39,790 nucleotides of DNA, from NCBI GenBank assembly GCA_045106955.1, contig JBGCFO010000022.1, positions 1 through 39,790 on the forward strand. Direction: 5' to 3'. The stretch is from JBGCFO01 sp045106955. GTDB lineage: Bacteria > Pseudomonadota > Alphaproteobacteria > Rickettsiales > Rickettsiaceae. This document shows positions 1-7,821 of this stretch, in pieces. Position numbers and translations under genes: made by a program. The notes beneath the pieces are model-generated. The model made no database searches. It was not told where the DNA came from and worked only from the letters and a program-made list of their open reading frames with translations. The stretch's first letter is position 1, and the number at the start of each line of letters is the position of its first letter.

Positions 1-1065
1 ACAAGCTTTACATTCAAATTTAGTTTGAGATAGTCTATTATCACTATCGTTGTAACCGCAATTAGAACAGGTTTGGCTAGTATATCTAGGATTTACTCTA
101 ATTACTTCACCTCCATTCCAAGTGCTTTTATATTCCAACTGCCTTGTGAGTTCATACCAACCTTGATCTAAGATTGATTTATTAAGCCCAGACTTAGCCT
201 TTGCATTTTCCCTTGTGCCTTTAACTGATTTACTCATATTTACTATTTTTAGATCTTCAATGAATATTCTTGCGTGACTCTTACAGATTTCATTACTAAC
301 CTTATGTATGTAGTCTTTACGAGTATTTGCTATTTTTGCATGTAATTGTATGATTTTTCTTTTTTGCTTGTTCCAATTACTAGAAAACTTAATTTTTTTA
401 GATAGTTTCCTTTGTTCTTTGGTTAGTTTGTTTTGATTAGTTTTAAAGCTATTTTTTGGTAATTTTTGTTTTCCATTACTTAATGATACAAATTTAGATA
501 TACCTAAATCTAGACCTACTTCTTTAAGTTCTTTGTTCTTGCTTATAGTTATTTCTTTCTCTGTTTGAATAGAGACATATCAATGCCCACCTTTATAAGA
601 AATAGTAGCATTTTTAATATCCCTATCTATTTTACGACTAGAGTAAAAACCTATCCAACCTAGCTTAGGTAAGAATATTCTACGATTATCTAGTTTTAAT
701 TGATTAGGCGCTGGATGTCTAAAAGAACTATGAATATTCCTTTTTCTCTTAGTAGGCATTCGCTTATTTTGTTGCTTCTTATCAAAGGCATCTTTGTATG
801 CTTTGTCTAAATCCTTTAGTTTTTGCTGAATTACATGCGATGGCGCTTCTGAAAGAAAATCATATTCATTGGATTTCTTTAGAAGTTTAGAAAAATAATT
901 CATTTCATAGTATCGCATTATATGATAGCCATTAGATAATCTATGCTTATTTAATCGCCAAAAATAGTTCCATACAAAACGACAATGACCAGCGAAAGAC
1001 AGAAGATTTCGCTCTATCTCGTCATTAATCTTTAATCTGTATTTGTATGCTTTACGAATTATCAT
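1..1065 (-). pseudogene. tnpB: TnpB (IS605 OrfB) RNA-guided nuclease, disrupted by one in-frame stop
   Basis: Known TnpB proteins of the IS200/IS605 family are RNA-guided RuvC-like nucleases. The frame opens at ATG 1065 (start MIIRKAYKYRLK, a typical TnpB N-terminus) and meets TGA at 580-582. It then continues in the same frame to the window edge with family hallmarks: GLDLGISKF (RuvC-I Asp), IEDLKIVNM (RuvC-II Glu), and the first part of the zinc finger with CSNCG followed by FECKAC. The stop replaces the Trp of the family's usual G-x-W-Y-V-S motif: the frame reads GH, stop, YVSIQ, so TGG became TGA. No other damage is visible in the part seen. The RuvC-III Asp would lie beyond base 1. Translation would give only about 160 residues without a nuclease core. 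Confidence 0.9.
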
Positions 1066-1091
1066 TCGAGAGATATACTGTTGGCCCAATC

Positions 1092-1250
1092 GTGAGATTA
1101 TATCAAGAAAATAGAGAAATTAGAACTGGTAGACATTGTAAGTTTTTAATGCATGCACATTTGGTCTTTGTATCTAAATATCGTAGATGCGTATTTACAA
1201 AAAATCATTTAGATAGAATTAATCAGATCTTTACAAAAATAGTTAGTAGG
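1092..1250 (+). pseudogene. tnpA: TnpA (IS200/IS605 HUH transposase), 3'-truncated
   Basis: Reading from GTG 1092, or from an upstream start, gives EIRTGRHCKFLMHAHLVF and then SKYRRCVFTKNH. This is the N-terminal part of an IS200/IS605 Y1 transposase with the HUH motif intact as His-Ala-His. About 50 residues match. Then the frame runs into tRNA-Cys read on the wrong strand, so the rest of the domain and the nucleophilic Tyr are gone. A full TnpA is about 130-150 residues. The open frame continues to 1340 only as tRNA antisense, which I treat as meaningless. The start region overlaps the start of the divergent tnpB, as expected for IS605-type elements. Confidence 0.85.
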
Positions 1251-1325
1251 TGGAGGCTAGAGCCGGAATCGAACCGGCGAATAGAGGATTTGCAGTCCCC
1301 TGCATTACCACTTTGCTACCTAGCC
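1251..1325 (-). tRNA. tRNA-Cys (GCA)
   Basis: The minus strand folds into a cloverleaf: acceptor GGCTAGG pairs with TCTAGCC (last pair G-U), discriminator T as usual for tRNA-Cys, CCA encoded at 1253-1251. The T arm is GCCGG-TTCGATT-CCGGC and the anticodon loop is CTGCAAA with anticodon GCA. The 5' end lies 11 bases downstream of the rpsU stop on the same strand, so co-transcription with rpsU is likely. A broken transposase gene abuts its 3' end. Confidence 0.95.
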
Positions 1326-1336
1326 AAACAATGGTA

Positions 1337-1546
1337 TTAATACAATTTATTTTCCCTTCTTTGTATACGTGCCACTCTTCTTTTTCTTCTATCTACTTCT
1401 TTCTTATGTAAAGCACGTTTTAATGATGGAGGCGTATAAAACCTAGAGCTTTTTATTTTACGGAATATTAATTCCCTTTGCATTTTTCTTTTTAAATCGC
1501 GTATAGCATTTTTGTTTCTAGGATGAACAACCACAGATACTGCCAC
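1337..1546 (-). CDS. rpsU: 30S ribosomal protein S21
   Basis: S21 is a small basic protein of the 30S subunit that helps start translation. The 69 residues begin MAVSVVVHPRNKNAIRDLKR and are rich in Arg and Lys throughout (KKEVDRRKRRVARIQRR), with the S21 order of a short strand, a helix with FRKIKSSRFYTPPSLKRA and a basic tail. The length fits alphaproteobacterial S21. The start is GTG at 1546 with a GAGAGG Shine-Dalgarno sequence about nine bases upstream. It is transcribed leftward into tRNA-Cys and diverges from the COQ9 gene, a pairing seen in other alphaproteobacteria. Confidence 0.95.
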   Translation of the reverse strand: MAVSVVVHPRNKNAIRDLKRKMQRELIFRKIKSSRFYTPPSLKRALHKKEVDRRKRRVARIQRRENKLY

Positions 1547-1646
1547 TTATAATACCTCTCGAATTTATTAAAATATTAGTTTGATTATTTAATATTATTG
1601 GATAATATTATATAAAAGATCTATAGTCAAGTACAGTCAGGGCGAG

Positions 1647-2339
1647 ATGGAGATTAACAATAATAATTCAACTGAAACTAAAACTACAACACATCAGCAT
1701 CTTAATTCAATAACTTCTGAGATTGAGGCGGAGAAAATATTATTTTTCAACAAAGTCAAATTATGTCTTAATTCTAGCAAATGGCATCAAAATTTAATTG
1801 ATAATGCTAATGACCAATGCGGTTTCTCTCCTAATTATCACAGAATTTTATTTCCAGATGCGATAAAGCAAATTATTTTAGAATTCTCTTATTTTAACGA
1901 TCAATCCATGATTAGTTATTTACAGGAAAATCATCGTGATGAAAAATCTATTAGAGCAAAAATTGCATCTGCTTTAGATTTTAGAATTATTCAAACATAT
2001 CCTAAATCCAAATCTCAAAAAGAGCTTTTTAATCATATTGGTTACACTGCATTATATCCAGATATAGCCTTCAAATGTGCTCTTAAGACTTGTGATGAGA
2101 TTTGGCGTTGCGCAGGAGATAAATCTACAGATTGGAATTATTACAGTAAAAGATCTATATTGCTTTCTATTTACTTAAGAGCGATATTAATTTATATTGC
2201 TGATGAATCTGATGAATCTGCAATTACTAAAACTTTTATTCGTGATTCTCTAGATAATACAGTAAAATTTGGTAAATTAAAAAAAACAATCAAGCTTCCT
2301 AAAATATCTGAAATGCCGATAATTAGGTTGTTTGCATAA
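1647..2339 (+). CDS. COQ9 family ubiquinone biosynthesis protein
   Basis: COQ9 proteins bind lipids and support ubiquinone synthesis; in eukaryotes COQ9 acts with the hydroxylase COQ7. The diagnostic part is residues 151-190: EIWRCAGDKSTDWNYYSKR, then a helix and IADESDE. This matches the W-R-x-A-G-D-x-S-T-D-x-N-x-Y-x-K-R signature of the family. Residues 1-30 are low-complexity and Asn/Thr-rich, so the real domain starts near residue 30. A start at ATG 1647 is supported by AGGG about seven bases upstream. It lies divergent from rpsU and 62 bases before ileS. The product would feed the quinone pool used by complexes I and III, which are also encoded in this window. Confidence 0.85.
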   Translation: MEINNNNSTETKTTTHQHLNSITSEIEAEKILFFNKVKLCLNSSKWHQNLIDNANDQCGFSPNYHRILFPDAIKQIILEFSYFNDQSMISYLQENHRDEKSIRAKIASALDFRIIQTYPKSKSQKELFNHIGYTALYPDIAFKCALKTCDEIWRCAGDKSTDWNYYSKRSILLSIYLRAILIYIADESDESAITKTFIRDSLDNTVKFGKLKKTIKLPKISEMPIIRLFA

Positions 2340-2361
2340 ATCGTATAAAAACGATTATTTT
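2339..2361 (+). terminator. Candidate intrinsic terminator after the COQ9 gene
   Basis: AATCGT (2339-2344) and ACGATT (2351-2356) form a 6-bp perfect stem with a six-base A-rich loop, followed by ATTTTA. It sits right at the COQ9 stop codon and ahead of ileS. The stem is short and the T tract modest, so the call is tentative. Confidence 0.4.
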
Positions 2362-2401
2362 ACTAAATATACTGATAATAAATTGACATCTAACTATACA
2401 A

Positions 2402-5400
2402 ATGAAAAATAAACATATATACCCAGATTGCAAATCCAATGTAAGTATACCGGACATTGAAAATACAGTACTAGAATATTGGAAAAAAAATAATATATTT
2501 CAACAATCAATAGAAAATAGATCTTCGCGTGATGAATTTATTTTTTACGACGGCCCTCCATTTGCTAATGGCCTTCCACACTATGGCCATTTGCTTACTG
2601 GATTTATAAAAGATCTATACGCTAGATATCAAACCTTACAAGGTAAAAAAGTTGAAAGACGTTTTGGCTGGGATTGTCATGGATTGCCAGCTGAAATGCA
2701 TTCAGAAAAAGAGCTTGGTTTTTCTGGTAGAATTGCTATTAAAGAATTTGGCATTGACAAATTTAATGACCATTGCAGAAAATCTGTAATGCAATATGCA
2801 AATAATTGGCAAGAATATGTTGAAAGACAAGCCAGGTGGGTAGATTTTGATAATTCCTACAAAACAATGGATAATAATTTTATAGAATCCGTGCTGTGGG
2901 CTTTTAAATCTCTTTACGAAAAAGGCCTAGTATATGAATCTATGAAAGTCATGCCATATTCATGGGCATGCGAAACCCCTTTGTCTAATTTTGAAACAAG
3001 GCTAGATAATTCTTATAGGGAACGCGCGGATAAGGCCGTTACTGCTAGCGTTATATTGAAGGAAAAACCGCATAATGTTACATCTAATTACAATCAGTGG
3101 AAATTATTGATTTGGACTACGACTCCATGGACACTGCCATCAAATCTGGCAATAGCAGTCGGGAATGATATTGAATATGCATTAGTTCCAAAAGATGATA
3201 TTTGTTATATCATAGGCAAATTTGCACTTAAAACATATGCCAAAGAACTAGATATCGATGAAAATAAAAACTATCAAACAATATTAGGCAAAGACCTAGT
3301 TGGATTATCGTATCAACCTATTTTTGATTACTATAAAAATCATCCTAATAGTTTCAAAGTTTTTTCTGGAGATTTTGTTCAAGCAGGAGATGGAACTGGT
3401 TTAGTTCATATGGCTCCAGGGTTTGGTGAAGATGATCAATTGCTATGTCAAAAACATCGAATAGAATTAGTTTGTCCAGTTGATTCATCTGGTAAATTTA
3501 CTAGCGAAATTGAAGATTTTCAAGGCATGCTAGTATTTGATGCAAATGATCCAATTATAATCAAACTTAAATCACAAGGAAATTGGGTAAAAACTGAGCA
3601 ATATTTGCATAACTATCCTCATTGCTGGAGAACCGATACGCCATTAATATACAAAGCAGTTCCTTCTTGGTACGTAAAAGTCACAAGCATTAAAGATAGA
3701 ATGTGCGAGCTTAACGAGAAAATTAATTGGATTCCGTCTCATGTTAAAGACGGTTTGTTCGGTAAATGGATTGCAAACGCTCGAGATTGGGCAATTAGCC
3801 GCAAAAGATTTTGGGGATCTCCAATTCCAGTCTGGAAATCAGATAATCCAAAATACCCAAGGATAGATGTGTATGGCTCCATTGAGGAATTAGAACGTGA
3901 TTTTAATGTAAAAATTACTGATCTTCATAGGCCATTTATAGATAATTTAACAAGGTCAAATCCAGACGATCCAACCGGCGAATCAATTATGCGAAGAGTA
4001 GATGATGTATTTGATTGTTGGTTTGAAAGTGGCTCTATGCCATATGGTCAAGTTCATTACCCATTTGAAAATAAAGAATGGTTTGAGAAGCATTTTCCAG
4101 CAGATTTTATAGTCGAATATTCAGCGCAAACTCGTGGGTGGTTTTATACATTAATGGTTTTATCGACAGCTCTATTTGATCAGCCGCCATTTCTAAATTG
4201 CATTTGCCATGGAGTGATACTAGACAGTTCTGGCCAAAAACTCTCTAAAAGATTAAATAATTACGCTGATCCTTTAGAGTTATTTAGCAAATATGGGTCT
4301 GATTCATTACGAGTTACGATGCTTTCATCAACTGTTGTAAAAGGACAAGAGCTGCTAATTGATAAAGATGGTAAAATGGTATATGACACTCTACGTCTCT
4401 TTATCAAACCTATTTGGAATGCGTATCACTTCTTCACACTTTACGCAAACGCTGATCAAATTAAAGCGGAAATCAGCTTTGATTCGCAAAATAGACTTGA
4501 TCGTTACATTTTATCTAAATTAAAAAATACTATAAACGTTATCGAATGTAGTCTTGATAATTTTGATAGCCAAACTGCATATGATGTCATAGGTAAATTC
4601 TTTGAAATCTTTAATAATTGGTACATAAGAAGAAGTCGTAATAGATTCTGGAAATCCGAAAAAGATCAGGACAAAATTGATGCTTATAATAGTTTATATA
4701 CGTGCTTAATCTATATCTGCAAAGCATCCTCACCTTTGGTTCCATTGTTGACGGAAGCAATATATCTAGGTCTTACTGATGGATTTAAAAATTTAAAAAG
4801 TGTTCATTTAGAAGATTTCCCAAAAATGCATAATTTTACATCAGATGAAGTATTAGTTAAACAAATGGATCAAGTTTTAGATATTTGCAGTAGCGCTTTA
4901 TTTATACGTACGACTCATAATATACGTGTACGTCAACCTTTATCTAGCTTGACGATCGTTGCTAAACAAAATAACGACTTAGATAAGTTTGTAGATCTTA
5001 TCAAAGATGAAATTAATGTTAAATCTGTAAAATACAATAATGAGCTAGAAAAATATGGTGACTTTAAGCTATCTGTCAATTTTGCAGCCCTAGCAAAGCG
5101 CATTCCAGCTAAAATTAAAGCAATTATAGAAGCAATCAAGCAAGGCAAATGGGAAATAATTAATGATGGGCAATTACATATCATTGATGAAGTGTTATCC
5201 AAGGAAGAATTTGATCTGAAGTTAGAGCCGAACAATAAAGAAAATACCAAGACATTAAACGATAATAAGGTCATGATAGTGCTCGATTTAGAAATTAGCC
5301 CTGAGCTCGAGGAAGAGGGTGTTGCTCGTGATTTAATTAGATTAGTACAAAATGCTCGCAAAAATGCAGATTTAAACATTACAGATCGTATTGTGCTAGA

Positions 5401-5563
5401 AATAGAATCTTCAAGTTCAAATCTTAATCAAATCATCATAAATTATAAAGAATTTATCCAAGAGCAAACTCTAAGTGATATTGCGCCTATAGAAAATGCA
5501 GTGTATTGTGAAGCTGAAAAACTTAAAGATTACGATATTAAAATTAATTTCTCTGTTGTTTAG
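2402..5563 (+). CDS. ileS: Isoleucyl-tRNA synthetase, long eukaryote-like type
   Basis: This class Ia synthetase charges tRNA-Ile and edits mischarged valine. The HIGH motif is HYGH at residues 60-63 inside PFANGLPHYGHLLTG, and the KMSKS loop is KLSKR near residue 612. Between them lie the editing insertion, with WTTTPWTLPSNLAIAVG near 240 and HMAPGFGEDD near 340, and the catalytic WFESGSMPYGQ motif near 540. The protein is 1053 residues. After the anticodon-binding domain it has a long C-terminal extension rather than the zinc-binding tail of the E. coli type. Rickettsiae are known to carry this second, eukaryote-like IleRS, a form linked to mupirocin tolerance. It stands alone between COQ9 and tRNA-Thr. 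Confidence 0.97.
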   Translation: MKNKHIYPDCKSNVSIPDIENTVLEYWKKNNIFQQSIENRSSRDEFIFYDGPPFANGLPHYGHLLTGFIKDLYARYQTLQGKKVERRFGWDCHGLPAEMHSEKELGFSGRIAIKEFGIDKFNDHCRKSVMQYANNWQEYVERQARWVDFDNSYKTMDNNFIESVLWAFKSLYEKGLVYESMKVMPYSWACETPLSNFETRLDNSYRERADKAVTASVILKEKPHNVTSNYNQWKLLIWTTTPWTLPSNLAIAVGNDIEYALVPKDDICYIIGKFALKTYAKELDIDENKNYQTILGKDLVGLSYQPIFDYYKNHPNSFKVFSGDFVQAGDGTGLVHMAPGFGEDDQLLCQKHRIELVCPVDSSGKFTSEIEDFQGMLVFDANDPIIIKLKSQGNWVKTEQYLHNYPHCWRTDTPLIYKAVPSWYVKVTSIKDRMCELNEKINWIPSHVKDGLFGKWIANARDWAISRKRFWGSPIPVWKSDNPKYPRIDVYGSIEELERDFNVKITDLHRPFIDNLTRSNPDDPTGESIMRRVDDVFDCWFESGSMPYGQVHYPFENKEWFEKHFPADFIVEYSAQTRGWFYTLMVLSTALFDQPPFLNCICHGVILDSSGQKLSKRLNNYADPLELFSKYGSDSLRVTMLSSTVVKGQELLIDKDGKMVYDTLRLFIKPIWNAYHFFTLYANADQIKAEISFDSQNRLDRYILSKLKNTINVIECSLDNFDSQTAYDVIGKFFEIFNNWYIRRSRNRFWKSEKDQDKIDAYNSLYTCLIYICKASSPLVPLLTEAIYLGLTDGFKNLKSVHLEDFPKMHNFTSDEVLVKQMDQVLDICSSALFIRTTHNIRVRQPLSSLTIVAKQNNDLDKFVDLIKDEINVKSVKYNNELEKYGDFKLSVNFAALAKRIPAKIKAIIEAIKQGKWEIINDGQLHIIDEVLSKEEFDLKLEPNNKENTKTLNDNKVMIVLDLEISPELEEEGVARDLIRLVQNARKNADLNITDRIVLEIESSSSNLNQIIINYKEFIQEQTLSDIAPIENAVYCEAEKLKDYDIKINFSVV

Positions 5564-5579
5564 TTTTAATTTATAAATA

Positions 5580-5655
5580 GCCGATGTAGCTCAGTTGGTA
5601 GAGCGGCGCATTCGTAATGCGTAGGCCGGGGGTTCGACTCCCTCCATCGGCACCA
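5580..5655 (+). tRNA. tRNA-Thr (CGT)
   Basis: The cloverleaf has acceptor GCCGATG paired with CATCGGC, discriminator A, and an encoded CCA at 5653-5655. The anticodon arm is GCGCA-TTCGTAA-TGCGT, giving anticodon CGT, which reads ACG (Thr). The T arm is GGGGG-TTCGACT-CCCTC. It lies 16 bases after the ileS stop and marks the left border of the accessory block that follows. Confidence 0.95.
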
Positions 5656-5824
5656 TTGACCTACTAAGTTTTGATTAATATATTTTTTATAAAATACTAA
5701 ATATTGCTGATTTTTAACAATATAGTTGCGATGATTGTACAAAAATGTTACTATCTAAAGTAGTAAATATGTTATATAATTGCAATTAGTTTATATATTA
5801 TTTACATAAAGCAATTTCAAATAT

Positions 5825-6897
5825 ATGTCAGTTTTAGAAGATTTTTATAATAGCATCGAGGAGCTTAGGTCTAAGGTAAAATTAACAATATCTGGCAAAA
5901 AGGATAATAATAAAGAATCTGTCAGAGATCAAGTTATAGAACTTAAAAAGCAAATATCTAGACTAAAGAATGTTGGAGATGCGTACAGAATTAAGTCTGC
6001 CATTAGCTCGGCAATAAGCTTAGCGAGTCAATTCAGTGGAAACTCTAAATTAATTTCAGAATTGCATAAATTACTTAGTGATATCGACGAAAAAGAACAA
6101 ATCCTATCCAATGAAGAAAAAAAATCTAGTTTGCGTAATAATACGGAACTTGAGCAACAAAATAAAAAAATGATTTTGATGATGCACAACAAAAGCTGCT
6201 TGTAGAAGAAGAAAAAACTAAAGAAATATACACACAAATCGTAACTCATCTCACATTGTTGAAAGTGGATGTCAAAAAAACAAATCAAGGTCTACAGTCC
6301 TTGCTGGATAGCAACAAAAAAATTGAAGTTAAAGACTTAAATATATTTTTGAAAGATCCAGAACAGTTGAATCAAGAACAAGAAAATATAAATCAAATCA
6401 TAGAAAAAAGAGGAGAATTATATAATAGCTTAATTATAGCTCAAATTAGATTGGATAAAAACAAGCAGATATTATCAAATGAAAGTTTAGATGGCGATAA
6501 AAAAGAGCAAATTAGCAATCAAATACAAAGAGATACACAAGTAAAAAATAACCGTGAAGAGGATTTAGCTAATATTGCTAAATATATAGATAATATACAT
6601 AAAAATCTCAGCAAAAAAGATGAGTTAATCCAAGAGATAATTAATAAACAAAAGTTAACAAATGACATTACTGATATAGCTCAATCTATATTCGAACAAA
6701 ATCGTAAACAACTTAATACTATTACAGATCTTCAAAAAAATACCCAATTAATTCAAACAACGAAACATCAAAAGGAACGAGATTTGGAGCGAAGGACTTT
6801 GGATATGCAGAAGAATCTTAAATCTGTAATAAATCCTACAATAGCTACGAGAACAAATAATGTAAAGCGCAATAAAGAATTAAAACGTAATATATAA
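5825..6897 (+). pseudogene. Long coiled-coil protein of unknown function, split by a -1 frameshift at an A7 run
   Basis: I do not recognise this gene. One frame runs from ATG 5825 to a stop at 6203-6205. A second, offset by -1, is open from 6166 to 6897. They join naturally at A6164-A6170: reading AAA AAA AAT GAT instead of AAA AAA ATG ATT gives a continuous protein of about 357 residues, with NDFDDAQQKLLVEEEKTKE across the junction. Both halves have the same character: Glu/Lys/Gln/Asn-rich, heptad-like Leu/Ile spacing, long predicted helices, no signal peptide or membrane segment. ATG 6256 in the second frame is probably not a natural start. It is either a recent one-base loss from an A8 tract or a gene expressed by slippage on poly-A, as known in other AT-rich endosymbionts. 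It starts an accessory block after tRNA-Thr and ends 14 bases before the Sel1/CaaX gene. Confidence 0.7.
6164..6170 (+). other. A7 homopolymer at the frameshift junction
   Basis: Seven A residues (A AAA AAA in the upstream frame) sit exactly where the upstream frame must move by -1 to enter the downstream frame. In the downstream frame a TAA at 6163-6165 lies just before the run, so the run is the only place where the switch gives an uninterrupted protein. It can be an indel hot spot, a ribosomal slippery site or a transcriptional slippage site. Confidence 0.6.
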
Positions 6898-6911
6898 TTA
6901 AGGTAATATTT

Positions 6912-7730
6912 ATGAAATTTGATACTAAAATTGATGGTAAACAACTCCCTATAACGATTAATAATTTAATTAGATATGCAGATATATGGCAACGTTTTAC
7001 ATCTGAAAATATGAAAAAAAACTTCAATAGACAATACAATGATTTTTATAAAGACTGTTATGCTTTGTCTATAAAATTGCTTACAGATGCTATGTGCGTT
7101 GGATCAAATATAGCACCTTTTGAATTAGGTGATTGCTTTTTTAAAGGAATTGGGGTTGAAGTTGATGGAAATAAAGCTTTATTTTATTTAGGTATTTCGA
7201 AAGAATTAGGATGCAAACATGCAGCTAATGCTATACGTAACATAGAAATATCAGATGACTTTATGTCTGCATGTACAGAAAGTGCTGAATTCTTGATAAG
7301 CAGATCTCAAAACCTTGGTAAAGTACTACCGCAAGGATATATAGATAAAGTACGCACTGATTTTTATGATTTTATTGCGGATAATTTTGAATCATTTGTT
7401 GAAGAAATAGTTGACGCAGAATATTTTAGGGAAATTTCTTCTAGGCTTGATAGAATTCATCAAATTCCTAATTATCCATTATTAAAAAAAATTGAACGTG
7501 AAGTCAAGATGAAGTTTCCACCAACAAGTGACGATGATGATGAATACACAGAGTTCGATTTTCAAGCAGAAGAGCTATACATAAAGGGCCTAGGTCAAAG
7601 CGCATGCGAGGACATGAGCAAGTTAAATGATGAACAACAATGGACAAACTTAAAATTAGCAAGAGTACTTGCTGGTACTCACAAAGATCATAATGAAGGC
7701 GATCAACATTGTTGCTGTGATATATTGTAG
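6912..7730 (+). CDS. Sel1-like repeat protein with C-terminal CaaX box (candidate host-targeted effector)
   Basis: Unrecognised 272-residue protein. Residues 67-104 fit one Sel1-like repeat (APFELGDCFFKGIGVEVDG, then ALFYLGISKELGCKHA), a helical unit common in secreted proteins of intracellular bacteria. Residues 195-225 hold an acidic stretch with SDDDDEYTEFD. The protein ends HCCCDIL: Cys269 is fourth from the end, with Ile at the a2 position and Leu last. This is a CaaX box of the geranylgeranylation type, and the two preceding Cys could be S-acylated. There is no signal peptide or membrane helix, so any membrane link would come from host lipidation. The gene follows the coiled-coil gene by 14 bases; AAGG lies about seven bases before the ATG. 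Function is inferred only. A chance C-terminal Cys cluster is the main alternative. Confidence 0.7.
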   Translation: MKFDTKIDGKQLPITINNLIRYADIWQRFTSENMKKNFNRQYNDFYKDCYALSIKLLTDAMCVGSNIAPFELGDCFFKGIGVEVDGNKALFYLGISKELGCKHAANAIRNIEISDDFMSACTESAEFLISRSQNLGKVLPQGYIDKVRTDFYDFIADNFESFVEEIVDAEYFREISSRLDRIHQIPNYPLLKKIEREVKMKFPPTSDDDDEYTEFDFQAEELYIKGLGQSACEDMSKLNDEQQWTNLKLARVLAGTHKDHNEGDQHCCCDIL

Positions 7731-7768
7731 AGAAATACTAGAAGCTAAAAATCATCAGTTGTTTTTTT

Positions 7769-7808
7769 TATAATAATAGTATATTGTTGTTAATATACTA
7801 TTATTATA
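7769..7808. repeat. 17-bp perfect inverted repeat (hairpin) before an orphan gene
   Basis: Bases 7769-7785 are perfectly complementary to 7792-7808, leaving the six-base loop GTTGTT. The arms are almost pure A/T with one G-C pair. It lies 13 bases before the ATG at 7822 and is preceded by T8 on the plus strand but followed by no T tract. It is therefore not a standard terminator for either strand. It could be an operator, an mRNA hairpin that blocks the start region of the next gene, or a processing site. Confidence 0.8.
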
Positions 7809-7821
7809 GAATTGGTGTGTT

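Larger units (their letters stand above)
1..1250. mobile_element. IS605-type element remnant (divergent tnpB/tnpA)
   Basis: Two transposon genes face away from each other, a TnpB-type gene leftward from 1065 and a TnpA-type gene rightward from about 1092. This is the divergent layout of IS605. TnpB has an in-frame stop and leaves the window at base 1. TnpA stops making sense within a few bases of the tRNA-Cys 3' end at 1251. The element is therefore broken at its right side and cannot mobilise itself. The left end and any terminal hairpins lie outside the window. Confidence 0.85.

Noticed and set aside
580..582. TGA in tnpB as a sign that TGA codes for Trp in this organism
   Set aside because: Other genes use TGA as a stop (radC in an ATGA overlap, and the dioxygenase-like gene), and Trp is coded by TGG in conserved motifs. 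A nonsense mutation is simpler.
1251..1340. Extension of the tnpA frame through tRNA-Cys
   Set aside because: The residues come from the antisense of a complete tRNA and have no transposase similarity.
5580..5655. tRNA-Thr as an attachment site of an integrated element covering 5825-8904
   Set aside because: I found no second copy of the tRNA 3' end downstream and no integrase gene.
6188..6205. C-terminal Cys (KSCL) of the short product of the upstream coiled-coil frame
   Set aside because: Cys is second from the end and the C-terminus is produced by the frameshift, so it has no meaning as a lipidation motif.
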